Assembly: GCA_910578405.1 (NCBI GenBank)
Contig: CAJTQO010000005.1
Coordinates: 49,404-113,403, forward strand
DNA length: 64,000 bases
Direction: 5' to 3'
From: an uncultured Lachnospiraceae bacterium
GTDB lineage: Bacteria > Bacillota > Clostridia > Lachnospirales > Lachnospiraceae
Below are positions 47,018 to 55,942 of this stretch, piece after piece. The position numbers and the translations under genes were made by a program. The notes beneath the pieces are model-generated. The model searched no databases, was not told the origin of the DNA, and worked only from the letters and a program-made list of their open reading frames with translations. Position 1 is the stretch's first letter. The number at the start of each line of letters is the position of its first letter.

Positions 47018-47428
47018 CTACCGGAACAGGTAAGTAACCGGCTTATTCCTCTTATGAAAAGAAATCACCACAGCCCGCTTTCCTGACGGCATGTCAATCA
47101 CATTAAATTTAGTATAAATGTCCACCGCCTCTTCCTCCCCGTCCGCACGGTACAGCCCAACCTGCGGCACAAAGACATAAAGCGCTTCGTGTTCAAACCC
47201 CTTTTTTAGGTTGTTTACCATATAGCAAAAATCCTCTGCCTGAATGCCAAGCAGGATTTCCTTCTGACGTTCTGCCCTGATATTGTATTCCTGGATGAAA
47301 TTTATGTTCTCTAAGCGGGATTCATTCTGGGAAATGACATATTGCTCCTTTTTGATACAAGATTTTATATTTGCCAGAACGTGAGCAATTTCTTCCCTTG
47401 TATAGTCCCGGTTATAATTCTGCTTCAT
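47018..47428 (-). CDS. MqsR-like toxin
   Basis: A 136-residue protein resembling MqsR, a RelE-fold mRNA interferase. The pattern ILLGIQAEDFCYMVNN, then YVFVPQVGL, YTKFNVID and RAVVISFHKRN parallels the second half of MqsR. The N-terminal YTREEIAHVLANIK region is longer than in E. coli MqsR. The start was set at 47428 (GGGGG site seven bases upstream) because the promoter lies between that ATG and the upstream in-frame ATG at 47572. The toxic activity is inferred from family and from the adjacent antitoxin. Confidence 0.75.
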   Translation of the reverse strand: MKQNYNRDYTREEIAHVLANIKSCIKKEQYVISQNESRLENINFIQEYNIRAERQKEILLGIQAEDFCYMVNNLKKGFEHEALYVFVPQVGLYRADGEEEAVDIYTKFNVIDMPSGKRAVVISFHKRNKPVTYLFR

Positions 47429-47516
47429 ACTGATACCCCCGCATATCGCAAGCAGCGCTTGCAACACTGCGCCAATAAAGAGGTTAAAAGGAGTCTTCAA
47501 ACGTCCCCCTTCTCTT

Positions 47517-47571
47517 ATCATACGCAATATATACTCTTCTGTCAATAAAAATGCATTAATTGATGCATTCA
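47517..47571 (-). promoter_or_regulatory. Promoter and candidate operator of the mqsRA-like operon
   Basis: Minus-strand TTGACA (47540-47545) and TATGAT (47517-47522) have a 17-bp spacer. Immediately upstream of the -35 box two ATGCAT hexamers form AATGCAT-CAATTA-ATGCATT (about 47549-47569), a candidate site for the antitoxin HTH. Confidence 0.75.
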
Positions 47572-47574
47572 TCT

Positions 47575-47612
47575 CTTTGAAAACAAGAAAAGAGGCGTTC
47601 CCACCTCTTTTC
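47575..47612 (-). terminator. Terminator of ilvA
   Basis: Minus-strand arms GAAAAGAGG and CCTCTTTTC around an 8-nt loop, followed by TTGTTTTC. Confidence 0.75.
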
Positions 47613-47621
47613 GCCCACGCA

Positions 47622-48845
47622 TTACATAACCGTCCGCACTACTTTTGGCTGATACCCTTCACTATGCAATGCTTCAATAATCTGTTTCTTATGCTCCGAC
47701 CCAAATGCCTCCAACGTAATCCGCAGTTCCACCGCCGCATTGCGGTTAATGGAAACGAACTGGTTATGCTCCAATTTAATAACATTTCCGTTCCGCCTTG
47801 CAATCACGTCCGCTACACGGCTCAGTTCACCCGGCTTATCCGGCAGTAGTACGGAAACGGTAAAAATTCTGTCTCTTAAAATCAGCCCTTGCTGTACCAC
47901 GGAGGACATAGTTATGACATCCATATTCCCACCGCTTAAAATTGCCACCACCCGCTTGTCTTTTACCTCCAACCGTTTTAACGCCGCCACCGTTAATAAA
48001 CCGGAATTTTCCACTACCATCTTATGATTTTCCACCATATCCAGGAACGCCACCACCAACTCTTCGTCTTCCACTGTCAAAATACCGTCCAGGTTCTGAG
48101 ACAAATACGGAAACACCTTGCTGCCCGGCGTTTTTACTGCCGTACCGTCCGCAATAGTGTTTACACGGTTTAACGTCACTACCTTTCCCTCTTCCAAAGA
48201 AGCCTGCAGGCAATTTGCCCCTGCCGGCTCTACCCCAATCACCTTAATCTTTGGATTCAGCAATTTCGCCAAAGTAGATACCCCGGTAGCCAGGCCGCCG
48301 CCGCCAATGGGCGCCAGGATATAATCCACCAACGGAAGATCTTTGAAAATTTCCATGGCAATCGTCCCCTGCCCGGTAGCCACTGCCAAATCGTCAAAAG
48401 GATGTATAAACGTATAACCGTTTTCTTCTGCCAGTTCATAAGCCCTGGCGCACGCTTCATCATATACATCCCCGTAAAGTTCCACCTCAGCGCCATACCC
48501 TTTCGTACGGTTGACTTTAATCAACGGCGTTGTGGTAGGCATAACAATAACTGCCTTCACTCCATAGCATTTGGCCGCATACGCCACCCCCTGGGCATGA
48601 TTGCCTGCCGAAGCGGTAATGAGTCCCTTTTTCCGCTCCTCATCCGTTAACGTACTCAGCTTGTAATACGCCCCCCGCACCTTATAGGCGCCTGTAAACT
48701 GCATATTTTCCGGCTTTAAATAAACCTTGTTTCCTGTCAGCCCGCTAAAGTAATCGCTGTATACCAACTTCGTTTCCTGCGTCACCTTTTTCACAACTTC
48801 GGACGCCTCTTCAAATTTATCCAATGTCAGCATTCTATCATCCAT
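47622..48845 (-). CDS. ilvA: Threonine ammonia-lyase (threonine dehydratase) with ACT domain
   Basis: A PLP enzyme that deaminates threonine to 2-oxobutyrate. It is about 407 residues from MDDRMLTLDKFEEA. PLP Lys lies in FTGAYKVRGAYYKL (about 50-63), the Ser/Asn loop in SAGNHAQG, and the phosphate loop in APIGGGGLATG (about 178-188). The C-terminal ACT domain (about 325-400, LLPDKPGELSRV) resembles the single-ACT catabolic/TdcB-like class rather than the two-ACT E. coli IlvA. The start overlaps the ftsY stop by 8 bp. Confidence 0.92.
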   Translation of the reverse strand: MDDRMLTLDKFEEASEVVKKVTQETKLVYSDYFSGLTGNKVYLKPENMQFTGAYKVRGAYYKLSTLTDEERKKGLITASAGNHAQGVAYAAKCYGVKAVIVMPTTTPLIKVNRTKGYGAEVELYGDVYDEACARAYELAEENGYTFIHPFDDLAVATGQGTIAMEIFKDLPLVDYILAPIGGGGLATGVSTLAKLLNPKIKVIGVEPAGANCLQASLEEGKVVTLNRVNTIADGTAVKTPGSKVFPYLSQNLDGILTVEDEELVVAFLDMVENHKMVVENSGLLTVAALKRLEVKDKRVVAILSGGNMDVITMSSVVQQGLILRDRIFTVSVLLPDKPGELSRVADVIARRNGNVIKLEHNQFVSINRNAAVELRITLEAFGSEHKKQIIEALHSEGYQPKVVRTVM

Positions 48846-49785
48846 CTTCTTCCTCTGCTTTCCTGTCAAATAAAGCATTCACAAACTGGTCAGAATCAAA
48901 TTTCTGCAAATCCTCTATTGTCTCTCCCACACCAATGTATTTCACCGGAATCTGCAGCTCCGACTGGATTGCCACTGCTATGCCGCCCTTTGCCGTTCCA
49001 TCCATCTTTGTCAGAATAATGCCGGTCAAATCCGCCACTTCCCCAAAATCCCTGGCCTGCTGCAGAGCATTCTGTCCGGTGGTTCCGTCCAACACTACCA
49101 GATTCTCCCGATGTGCGTCGGGAAATTCCTTATCAATAATCCGGTTAATTTTTTTCAGCTCCTGCATCAGGTTCTTTTTATTATGGAGCCGTCCCGCCGT
49201 ATCGCACAAAAGCACATCCGCTCTCCGCGCCTTGGCTGCATTTACCGCATCAAAAATCACGCTGGCCGGGTCAGAACCCTCCGAACCGCCGATAATATCC
49301 ACACCCGCCCGGTTCGCCCATTCCGTTAGCTGTTCCCCTGCCGCCGCCCGGAACGTATCGGCCGCCGCCAGCAGCACTTTCCGTCCTTGACCCTTCAGAA
49401 TGCCTGCCAGCTTGCCCACGGAAGTGGTCTTCCCCACTCCATTTACGCCTATAACCAGTATCACGGACTGCCTGTGTTCAAACTCGTACGCCGTTTCCTC
49501 CACCCGCATCTGCTCCTTGATGCTGTTAATCAGAAATTCTTTGCATTCCGACGGCTGCTTAATGTGGTTTTCCTTCACCTGCACGCGCAGCTTTTCAATT
49601 ATGGAATTGGTGGCATTGACGCCAATATCCCCCATAATCAGGATTTCTTCCAATTCCTCATAGAAATCTTCGTCAATTGCCGAAAAACCGTTAAATACTG
49701 CATCAATCCCATGGACGATATTGTTTCTGGTCTTTGTTAGCCCTTCTTTCAATCTGCTGAAAAATCCCTTTTTCTCTTCACCCAT
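48838..49785 (-). CDS. ftsY: Signal recognition particle receptor FtsY
   Basis: The membrane-associated SRP-receptor GTPase. The protein is about 315 residues from MGEEKKGFFSRLKEGL, with a short N-terminal helix instead of the long acidic domain of Proteobacteria. The NG domain shows GVNGVGKTTSVGKLA (P-loop, about 108-122), DTAGRLHNKKNL (about 189-200), TKMDGTAKGG (about 250-259) and the C-terminal GVGETIEDLQKFD. It lies 46 bp after smc in the standard rnc-smc-ftsY operon. Confidence 0.98.
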   Translation of the reverse strand: MGEEKKGFFSRLKEGLTKTRNNIVHGIDAVFNGFSAIDEDFYEELEEILIMGDIGVNATNSIIEKLRVQVKENHIKQPSECKEFLINSIKEQMRVEETAYEFEHRQSVILVIGVNGVGKTTSVGKLAGILKGQGRKVLLAAADTFRAAAGEQLTEWANRAGVDIIGGSEGSDPASVIFDAVNAAKARRADVLLCDTAGRLHNKKNLMQELKKINRIIDKEFPDAHRENLVVLDGTTGQNALQQARDFGEVADLTGIILTKMDGTAKGGIAVAIQSELQIPVKYIGVGETIEDLQKFDSDQFVNALFDRKAEEEDG

Positions 49786-49831
49786 ATCAAAAACACACCT
49801 TTCTATAGCCCGCTCCAAACAGCCCGCCAGC

Positions 49832-52800
49832 CTAATCCTCCAAATCTTTATCAATCAGATTTACGCTTACCAACGTGGAAATCCCTTTCTCCTGCATCGT
49901 AATCCCGTACAGCCTGTCTGCTTTTTCCATTGTACCACGTCTGTGGGTAATTACAATAAACTGTGTAAACTTTGTTAATTTATGTAAGTATTTTGCAAAT
50001 CTGGCCACATTATTCTCATCCAAAGCCGCTTCGATTTCATCCAACAGACAAAAAGGCGATGGCTTCAAGTTCTGGATGGCAAACAATAATGCGATGGCCG
50101 TCAGCGCTTTCTCCCCACCGGACAACTGCATCATATTCTGTAGCTTTTTGCCAGGCGGCTGGGCAATAATCCTAATGCCTGCTTCCAGGATATCCTCCTC
50201 TTCCATCAACTCTAACGTTCCTTTTCCGCCGCCAAACAGTTCTTTAAACACTTTGTCAAACTCTCCTGCAATTTCTGCAAATTTTTCCCGGAACTGTTTG
50301 CGCATGGATATGTCTAATTCTTCAATAATATGCATCAGAGTCTTTTCCGCCTCTACCAAATCGTCATGTTGGGTTTTCAGGAAAACATAACGTTCCATCA
50401 GGTTTTTATAATCCTCAATCGCATTAACGTTTACATCTCCCAGTTTTTTTATCTGGTCTTTCAGGGAAGCGGCCTCCTTTTTCATCGCCGCCAAATCCGT
50501 CATAGCCTCATCCCGCAAGGCAACCGCATCTGAAAGCGTGATTTCGTATTCATTCCACATATAGTTAATCTGGCCTTCCAGTGATTCCTCCAGCTTCTCT
50601 TTCTGTGAATTAAGGCGGTATACTTCCTTATCCAGAGCTGTCATCCGCTCTGCCAGTTCCTCCCTGGCAGCAAAGAAATTTTTCTGCCTGGAAGCCAATT
50701 CCTCTTTCTTTGCGCTACCTTCCTTCAGCTTAGCTTCCGCATCGGAATGGGAAGTGACAGAAGCCACAATAGTCCGCTCTATTTCCTGGATGTTCTTTTC
50801 TTTTTGCTCCATTTCCGCCGCGTTTCTTTCTAACGCCTCCCGGATCTCTTCCCGTTCTTCTGTAAAACGGCGGATTTCTCCATCAATCCGCTCTATATTT
50901 TGCTGGTGGAATTCCTTCTGCTGCAGCATCTTCCCCACTTCCACTTCACGCTCTGAAACTACCTTAGCCTGTCCTGCCTCCGCTATACGTTGTTCTTCCA
51001 GCTCTTTCTGGAATGTTTCGTTCTTCGCCTGAATATCTTTTTCCAACTGTTCTGACGTTTCCAGTTCCTTTACCGCCTCGGCCTTCCCTACCCGGATTTC
51101 CTGTATCTGGTTTTCAATCTCCAGTTCTTCCGTTTTCAACGCGCCGAATCCCTCTTCCGCTTCGTTTTTGCGTTCTTCGGCTTTTATTACATTCATACGG
51201 GCGGTATTCTGCTCAATAAATTTATCCTGCAGACGGGCTTTCGTATCTTCCAGCTCCATCCGAAGCCTTCCCCGCTCCTTTTTTGTCTTCTCAATCCCTT
51301 CCAGTAATCCGTCTATCTCTACCAGATATTTTTTCACCCGGCCTTCCAGTTCTTCCATTTCCCGACGCCTGCCAAGCAGGTTGCTGCTGTTTTTAAATGC
51401 ACCGCCGCTCATAGCTCCGCCCGGCATCAGCAATTCCCCTTCCACAGTCACAATGCGAACGCTATGACCGGATTTTCGTGCGATTTTCACTGCATTGTCC
51501 ACATGGTCCACCACCAAGATTCTGCCTAACAGCGATTTTGCCACATTCCGGTACTTCTCCTGGATTTCCACCAGCCTATCTGCCAATCCGATTACGCCAG
51601 GCTCCTTTAACAGCCCTGTATTTCGGAATTCCTGTGGATTTGTCATGCTCGTTAAAGGAAGGAAGGTAGCCCGCCCTGCCTTGTGCTGTTTCAGAAACGC
51701 AATCATCCGCTTAGCCGTTTCCTCATCTTCCGTGACAATGTTCTGAATATTGCCGCCCAACGCAGTTTCAATGGCAGTTTCATACTTCTTGTCCACTTTA
51801 AGGATATCCGCTACCACGCCGACTATTCCTTTGACTTCCTCCCTCTGTTCCATCACACGCTTTACGCTGCCGCCATATCCATCGTAACGCTCCGTCAGGT
51901 TCGCCAAGGCATCTAACCGTGACTTTTCCTGATGATAGACCACCTGTGTATCCCGCAGCCTTTGATCCTGCGCGGACAAATCATCATGAATATGGCTCAA
52001 TTTTTCCTCTATCACAGTTTGGGCGTCGTTTAACCCCCGAATCTCCCCGTCAATCCGCTCAAACTCATTCTGTAGCTGCCGGATTGTCTCTTCCTGGCGC
52101 ACCTCATCCGATTTTGCCCGCAGCAGCCGGGACGTCAGCTCTGCCTTGCGTATATTGGTCTGCTCCATCATTGTGTCATAGCGGCCAATCTTGGATTTAA
52201 TGGTTGCACGGTTGTTCAACACTTCTATAATGGCATTCTTCCCGTCTTCCATGCGGTTGTTCAATTCCTCTATCCTGTCTTGAAGTATGCATAACAGGCG
52301 CTCCGCTTCTGCCTTCCCCTCCTCCATCCTGGCCAGTTGTCCGTCAATCCCTTTCTTTTCTTTTAAAATGGACTCCTTATCTACACTCTTTGCATCCATT
52401 TCCTTTTGGACTGCGGTAAACCTCGAACGCAAATGCTCTTCGTTTCCCTTCGCGGAATTAACCTGTTCTTTCAGGACATTCATTTCCCCTTCCAGCTTCC
52501 CGCGCAAAAGCCCGGTGTCAGTCAGCTTGGTGCGCGCTGTTTCAATCTCTTCCTCCAGCCGTTCCATCTGCGCCTGAACCCGTTCATATTCCGCTTTAAT
52601 GCCTTCATATCTGCCCGTAGTATCCTGCAAATCGTCATTGGCAATGCGGCATTTCCTTTCCGCTTCCTGCAGTTGTTCCCTTATGCTCCTGTTTTCCATC
52701 AAGAACATATTTACATCCACGGCTTTTAACTCTTCCTTTTTTCTCAAATAAACCCTGGCTTTTTCCGACTGCTTTTCCAGAGGGCCAATCTGCTTTTCCA

Positions 52801-53392
52801 GCTCCGACAAAATATCAGCCACGCGCACCAGGTTTTGCTTTTCATCCTCCAGCTTTTTCTGCGCCGAAAATTTCCGCCGTTTGAATTTCACGATTCCCGC
52901 CGCCTCATCAAACAGTTCCCTGCGTTCTTCTGGTTTACCGCTTAAAATTTTATCAATCTGCCCCTGTCCAATGATGGAATAGCCCTCTTTGCCAATACCC
53001 GTGTCATAAAACAGTTCATTGACGTCTTTCAAACGGCAAGACGTGCCATTTAATAAATACTCGCTTTCCCCGGAGCGGTAAATCCTTCTGGCCACCGTCA
53101 CTTCCTCATAATCTACCGGAAGCTGATGGTCTGCATTGTCTAACGTAATCGCCACATAAGCATACCCTAGCGGCTTTCGCAGTTCCGTCCCGGAGAAAAT
53201 CACATCCTGCATGGATGCTCCCCTAAGCTGTTTGATACGCTGTTCCCCCAATACCCAGCGGACTGCATCCGCCACATTACTCTTGCCGCTCCCATTCGGC
53301 CCAACGATGCCGGTAATCCCATTGTGGAATTGAAAAACTATTTTATTGGCAAACGATTTAAAACCGTGTATCTCAATGCTTTTTAAATACAT
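49832..53392 (-). CDS. smc: Chromosome segregation ATPase SMC
   Basis: The core subunit of bacterial condensin. It is about 1186 residues from [17 protein letters not shown]. Walker A is [14 protein letters not shown] (about 32-45), two long coiled coils (about 165-495 and 670-1010) flank the hinge (about 510-650, [12 protein letters not shown]), and the C-terminal signature [16 protein letters not shown] and Walker [14 protein letters not shown] (about 1090-1135) complete the ATPase. It lies between rnc and ftsY. Confidence 0.98.
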   Translation of the reverse strand: MYLKSIEIHGFKSFANKIVFQFHNGITGIVGPNGSGKSNVADAVRWVLGEQRIKQLRGASMQDVIFSGTELRKPLGYAYVAITLDNADHQLPVDYEEVTVARRIYRSGESEYLLNGTSCRLKDVNELFYDTGIGKEGYSIIGQGQIDKILSGKPEERRELFDEAAGIVKFKRRKFSAQKKLEDEKQNLVRVADILSELEKQIGPLEKQSEKARVYLRKKEELKAVDVNMFLMENRSIREQLQEAERKCRIANDDLQDTTGRYEGIKAEYERVQAQMERLEEEIETARTKLTDTGLLRGKLEGEMNVLKEQVNSAKGNEEHLRSRFTAVQKEMDAKSVDKESILKEKKGIDGQLARMEEGKAEAERLLCILQDRIEELNNRMEDGKNAIIEVLNNRATIKSKIGRYDTMMEQTNIRKAELTSRLLRAKSDEVRQEETIRQLQNEFERIDGEIRGLNDAQTVIEEKLSHIHDDLSAQDQRLRDTQVVYHQEKSRLDALANLTERYDGYGGSVKRVMEQREEVKGIVGVVADILKVDKKYETAIETALGGNIQNIVTEDEETAKRMIAFLKQHKAGRATFLPLTSMTNPQEFRNTGLLKEPGVIGLADRLVEIQEKYRNVAKSLLGRILVVDHVDNAVKIARKSGHSVRIVTVEGELLMPGGAMSGGAFKNSSNLLGRRREMEELEGRVKKYLVEIDGLLEGIEKTKKERGRLRMELEDTKARLQDKFIEQNTARMNVIKAEERKNEAEEGFGALKTEELEIENQIQEIRVGKAEAVKELETSEQLEKDIQAKNETFQKELEEQRIAEAGQAKVVSEREVEVGKMLQQKEFHQQNIERIDGEIRRFTEEREEIREALERNAAEMEQKEKNIQEIERTIVASVTSHSDAEAKLKEGSAKKEELASRQKNFFAAREELAERMTALDKEVYRLNSQKEKLEESLEGQINYMWNEYEITLSDAVALRDEAMTDLAAMKKEAASLKDQIKKLGDVNVNAIEDYKNLMERYVFLKTQHDDLVEAEKTLMHIIEELDISMRKQFREKFAEIAGEFDKVFKELFGGGKGTLELMEEEDILEAGIRIIAQPPGKKLQNMMQLSGGEKALTAIALLFAIQNLKPSPFCLLDEIEAALDENNVARFAKYLHKLTKFTQFIVITHRRGTMEKADRLYGITMQEKGISTLVSVNLIDKDLED

Positions 53393-53450
53393 ATCCTCTC
53401 CCAAATAGCGGCGCCCGCAGCCCTTGCTTCCACCTCCGGCCAGGAGGATT

Positions 53451-54155
53451 CTACTCCTGCACCCGCAAAGCTAACAGCGCTTCATATGCCGCCCGCTGCG
53501 CCGCCGCTTTTTTTGTTTTTCCGCCGCCCCTTCCCAAGGTTTTCCCATTCAGCCGCACTTCCATCACATATTCCCTGTCGTGGTCAGGCCCCTGGGCGTC
53601 CACTAACACATAGTTTAAATTACTGCCGCTTTCCCTCTGCGCATATTCCTGCAGGAGCGTCTTGCTGTCAAAAAACAACTCCTTATGCTCCAAATCTGCC
53701 AAAACCGTCCGCCCGACAAAATCCGACGCAGCGTCATAACCGCTGTCCAGGAAAATAGCTCCAACCAGAGCTTCCATACAGTCTGCAATAATATTTTCTT
53801 TTTCCCTTCCTCCGGTAGTTTCCTCCCCTCTGCCCAGAAAAAGGAACTCTCCCAGCCCGATTTCCTTAGCGCAAATAGCCAAAGCGCCGCCGCAGACGAT
53901 GGAAGCCCGTTTCCGTGTCATTTCCCCTTCCTGCATCGTTGGGTATTCCTTGTACAAATATGCGCTGCTTATCATCTCCAGCACTGCATCCCCCAAAAAT
54001 TCCAGCCTTTCATAATCCTGGCCTTTATTGATTTTATGCTCATTGACATAAGAGCTATGAGTCAATGCCCACCGCAGCAGTTCCCTGTTTTTGAAACAAT
54101 AACCTATTCTTTTTTCCAACTGCCCCAAAGGATCCTCTTCCAACATATCCAACAT
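53451..54155 (-). CDS. rnc: Ribonuclease III
   Basis: The double-strand-specific endoribonuclease for rRNA processing, 234 residues from MLDMLEEDPLGQLEKR. The catalytic signature is ERLEFLGDAVLEM (about 43-55), the second metal site is DCMEALVGAIFLDSGYD (about 120-136), and a C-terminal dsRNA-binding domain ends GKTKKAAAQRAAYEALLAL. The start at 54155 was chosen over the open upstream frame, which would run through two terminators. A hairpin-T6 element lies only 20 bp upstream. Confidence 0.96.
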   Translation of the reverse strand: MLDMLEEDPLGQLEKRIGYCFKNRELLRWALTHSSYVNEHKINKGQDYERLEFLGDAVLEMISSAYLYKEYPTMQEGEMTRKRASIVCGGALAICAKEIGLGEFLFLGRGEETTGGREKENIIADCMEALVGAIFLDSGYDAASDFVGRTVLADLEHKELFFDSKTLLQEYAQRESGSNLNYVLVDAQGPDHDREYVMEVRLNGKTLGRGGGKTKKAAAQRAAYEALLALRVQE

Positions 54156-54175
54156 AACATTCTCTCTCCATAAGG

Positions 54176-54198
54176 TAAAAAAGAGTGCAAGGCACTCT
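54176..54198 (-). terminator. Terminator-like hairpin 20 bp upstream of rnc
   Basis: Minus-strand perfect arms AGAGTGC/GCACTCT with loop CTT, followed by TTTTTT. The T-tract is directly before the rnc ribosome site, so this may be an attenuator or an RNase III autoregulation site. Confidence 0.75.
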
Positions 54199-54221
54199 CC
54201 AATCTTTATAATCCAATACTC

Positions 54222-54283
54222 GAAAAAGCCCCCTGAAAGGCTCCGTTCCGTATTGCTGCAGGAAATGGCCACAGGGGGTTTTT
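54222..54283 (-). terminator. Terminator after acpP
   Basis: Minus-strand arms CCCCCTG and CAGGGGG around a loop of about 37 nt, followed by CTTTTTC and preceded by AAAAA. It lies 12 bp after the acpP stop. Confidence 0.7.
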
Positions 54284-54294
54284 CGGAAACCCGC

Positions 54295-54525
54295 TTAATT
54301 TAACGCATTTTTAATCAATTCCACGGCCTCTTCCACCGTACTAATCTTTTCTGCCGACTCCGGCGGGATCTCAATGTCAAATTCCTCTTCGATCCCCATG
54401 ACGATTTGAAATACATCCAGCGAGTCCGCTCCTAAATCATCCGTGAAAGTAGTGTCCATCGTGATTTCATCCGGGTCCACATTCAGCACCTCGGCAATGA
54501 CTTTCCTTAACTTTTCAAATTCCAT
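54295..54525 (-). CDS. acpP: Acyl carrier protein
   Basis: A 76-residue acidic carrier of fatty acyl chains as thioesters on 4'-phosphopantetheine. The attachment Ser is in [16 protein letters not shown] (Ser about 36). It follows plsX by 15 bp and works with PlsX, which uses acyl-ACP. Confidence 0.98.
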   Translation of the reverse strand: MEFEKLRKVIAEVLNVDPDEITMDTTFTDDLGADSLDVFQIVMGIEEEFDIEIPPESAEKISTVEEAVELIKNALN

Positions 54526-54540
54526 TTTTCCAGCCCTTTC

Positions 54541-55554
54541 TCATTCATCTCCAAGAGTAATTTTTTCTTTTATTTTATCATTAATCTTCTGCTCCTTAAA
54601 TGTGACGCATTGCAGAACAGAATTTTTAATCTCAATGGATTTGGAACTTCCATGGGTCTTGACCACAAGCCCATTCAGCCCAAGCAGAGGAGCCCCGCCG
54701 TACTGCTCTAAATCAAACTTGCGTAAGGTGGACTTCAGCGCAGGCTTCACCAGCAATGCGCCAATCTTACTGCGAAGCGACGCCAACATGCCTGTCTTCA
54801 CCATCTTTATCAGCGTGCCGCCTACGCCTTCATACAGTTTCAAAATCACATTGCCCACAAAAGCTTCGCAGACAATGACATCCGCATATCCGGCCGGTAT
54901 GTCCCTGGCTTCTATACTGCCGATAAAATGAATATCCTTACATGCTTTTAACAGTGGAAAGGTTTCCTTTACCAAAGCATTGCCTTTTTCCTCTTCCGCC
55001 CCAATATTCACAATCGCCACTCTCGGTTTCTTCACCTTCATGACGCTTTCCATATATACGCTGCCCATCCTGGCAAACTGCACCAGGTGGGACGGCCTGG
55101 CGTCCACATTGGCGCCACAGTCTATCAGCAGCGCCGCCCCTTTTTCCGTTGGAATCAAAGGCGCTAACGGCGGCCGCTCCACCCCTTTGAGCCTTCCCAC
55201 TATCACCTGTCCGCCCACCAGCACCGCTCCCGAACTGCCTGCGGACACAAAAGCATCGCATTCTCCATTCTTCACTAACTGCAATGCTTTCACAATAGAT
55301 GAATCCTTCTTTTTGCGAATGGCCATAACCGGCGGTTCTGCCGTTTCAATCACCTCTGTTGCATCTATGACTTCCACCTGTTGCGGCCGGTACTCATACT
55401 TTTTCAATTCTTTCTCGATGCATTTGCGCGCCCCGACCAGGAATACCTTCACATGTTTATTTTCATTGGCTGCTTCCACCGCGCCTTTCACGGTTTCTGC
55501 CGGCGCATTGTCCCCTCCCATAGCGTCCACAGCCACTTTTACCATTTCCGACAT
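54541..55554 (-). CDS. plsX: Phosphate acyltransferase PlsX
   Basis: It makes acyl phosphate from acyl-ACP for PlsY, the start of phospholipid synthesis. The 337-residue protein shows VAVDAMGGDNAPAETVKGAV (about 7-26), SAGSSGAVLVGG (about 103-114), LIDCGANVDARPSHLVQFA and the C-terminal GGAPLLGLNGLVVKTHGSS. GGAGG lies six bases before the start. rpmF, often upstream in Firmicutes, is absent. Confidence 0.97.
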   Translation of the reverse strand: MSEMVKVAVDAMGGDNAPAETVKGAVEAANENKHVKVFLVGARKCIEKELKKYEYRPQQVEVIDATEVIETAEPPVMAIRKKKDSSIVKALQLVKNGECDAFVSAGSSGAVLVGGQVIVGRLKGVERPPLAPLIPTEKGAALLIDCGANVDARPSHLVQFARMGSVYMESVMKVKKPRVAIVNIGAEEEKGNALVKETFPLLKACKDIHFIGSIEARDIPAGYADVIVCEAFVGNVILKLYEGVGGTLIKMVKTGMLASLRSKIGALLVKPALKSTLRKFDLEQYGGAPLLGLNGLVVKTHGSSKSIEIKNSVLQCVTFKEQKINDKIKEKITLGDE

Positions 55555-55728
55555 GATAAACCTCCTCTAAGAACTATCTGCAAATACCATGGCTTATTTA
55601 CAGACAGTCCCTTACCTTCCTCTAATATACTAAACCCCTATATAAAAATCAAGTATTTTCTGGAAATATCCATGGGAAATCATGTTTATCCCAATTCCTA
55701 ATTTTTAATTAAGATTTCCCTCAATCCC

Positions 55729-55757
55729 TTGTGATGCTTTTTCATATATGTTATGAT
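55729..55757 (+). promoter_or_regulatory. Promoter of the zorAB-like operon
   Basis: TTGTGA (55729-55734) and TATGAT (55752-55757) with a 17-bp spacer. Transcription would begin near 55764, leaving a leader of about 180 nt. Confidence 0.7.
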
Positions 55758-55763
55758 TAGCCC

Positions 55764-55942
55764 GTTGAAAGTTCTCCTTTATCCAGGTTGGCTCTTTTCC
55801 GGCATCCGCAGCGCCTGACAGGTTTTTGTGCGGCATACGGATCCGGGAGCTTCACCTGTATAGCGGAGGTGGGGAAATTTTCAGCCTTTTCTTTTGTTGT
55901 AAACCATTTTACGTATTGTGGAACATACTAAGGAGGAGCCAC
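55764..55942 (+). promoter_or_regulatory. Structured leader of the zorAB-like operon, class unknown
   Basis: Within the 180-nt leader CCGGCATCCG (55799-55808) can pair with CGGATCCGG (55838-55846, one bulge), while CCGCA (55806-55810) can pair with TGCGG (55829-55833). These two stems share bases and would compete. A separate stem CACCT/AGGTG lies at 55853-55871. The leader ends in AAGGAGGAG before the start. I do not recognise a known riboswitch here. The rest of 55555-55763 holds only the plsX upstream region and the promoter. Confidence 0.4.

Noticed and set aside
47429..47572. 48-residue N-terminal extension of the MqsR-like toxin
   Set aside because: The TTGACA-17-TATGAT promoter lies within this stretch, so it would not be transcribed in full; the ATG at 47428 has a good ribosome site.
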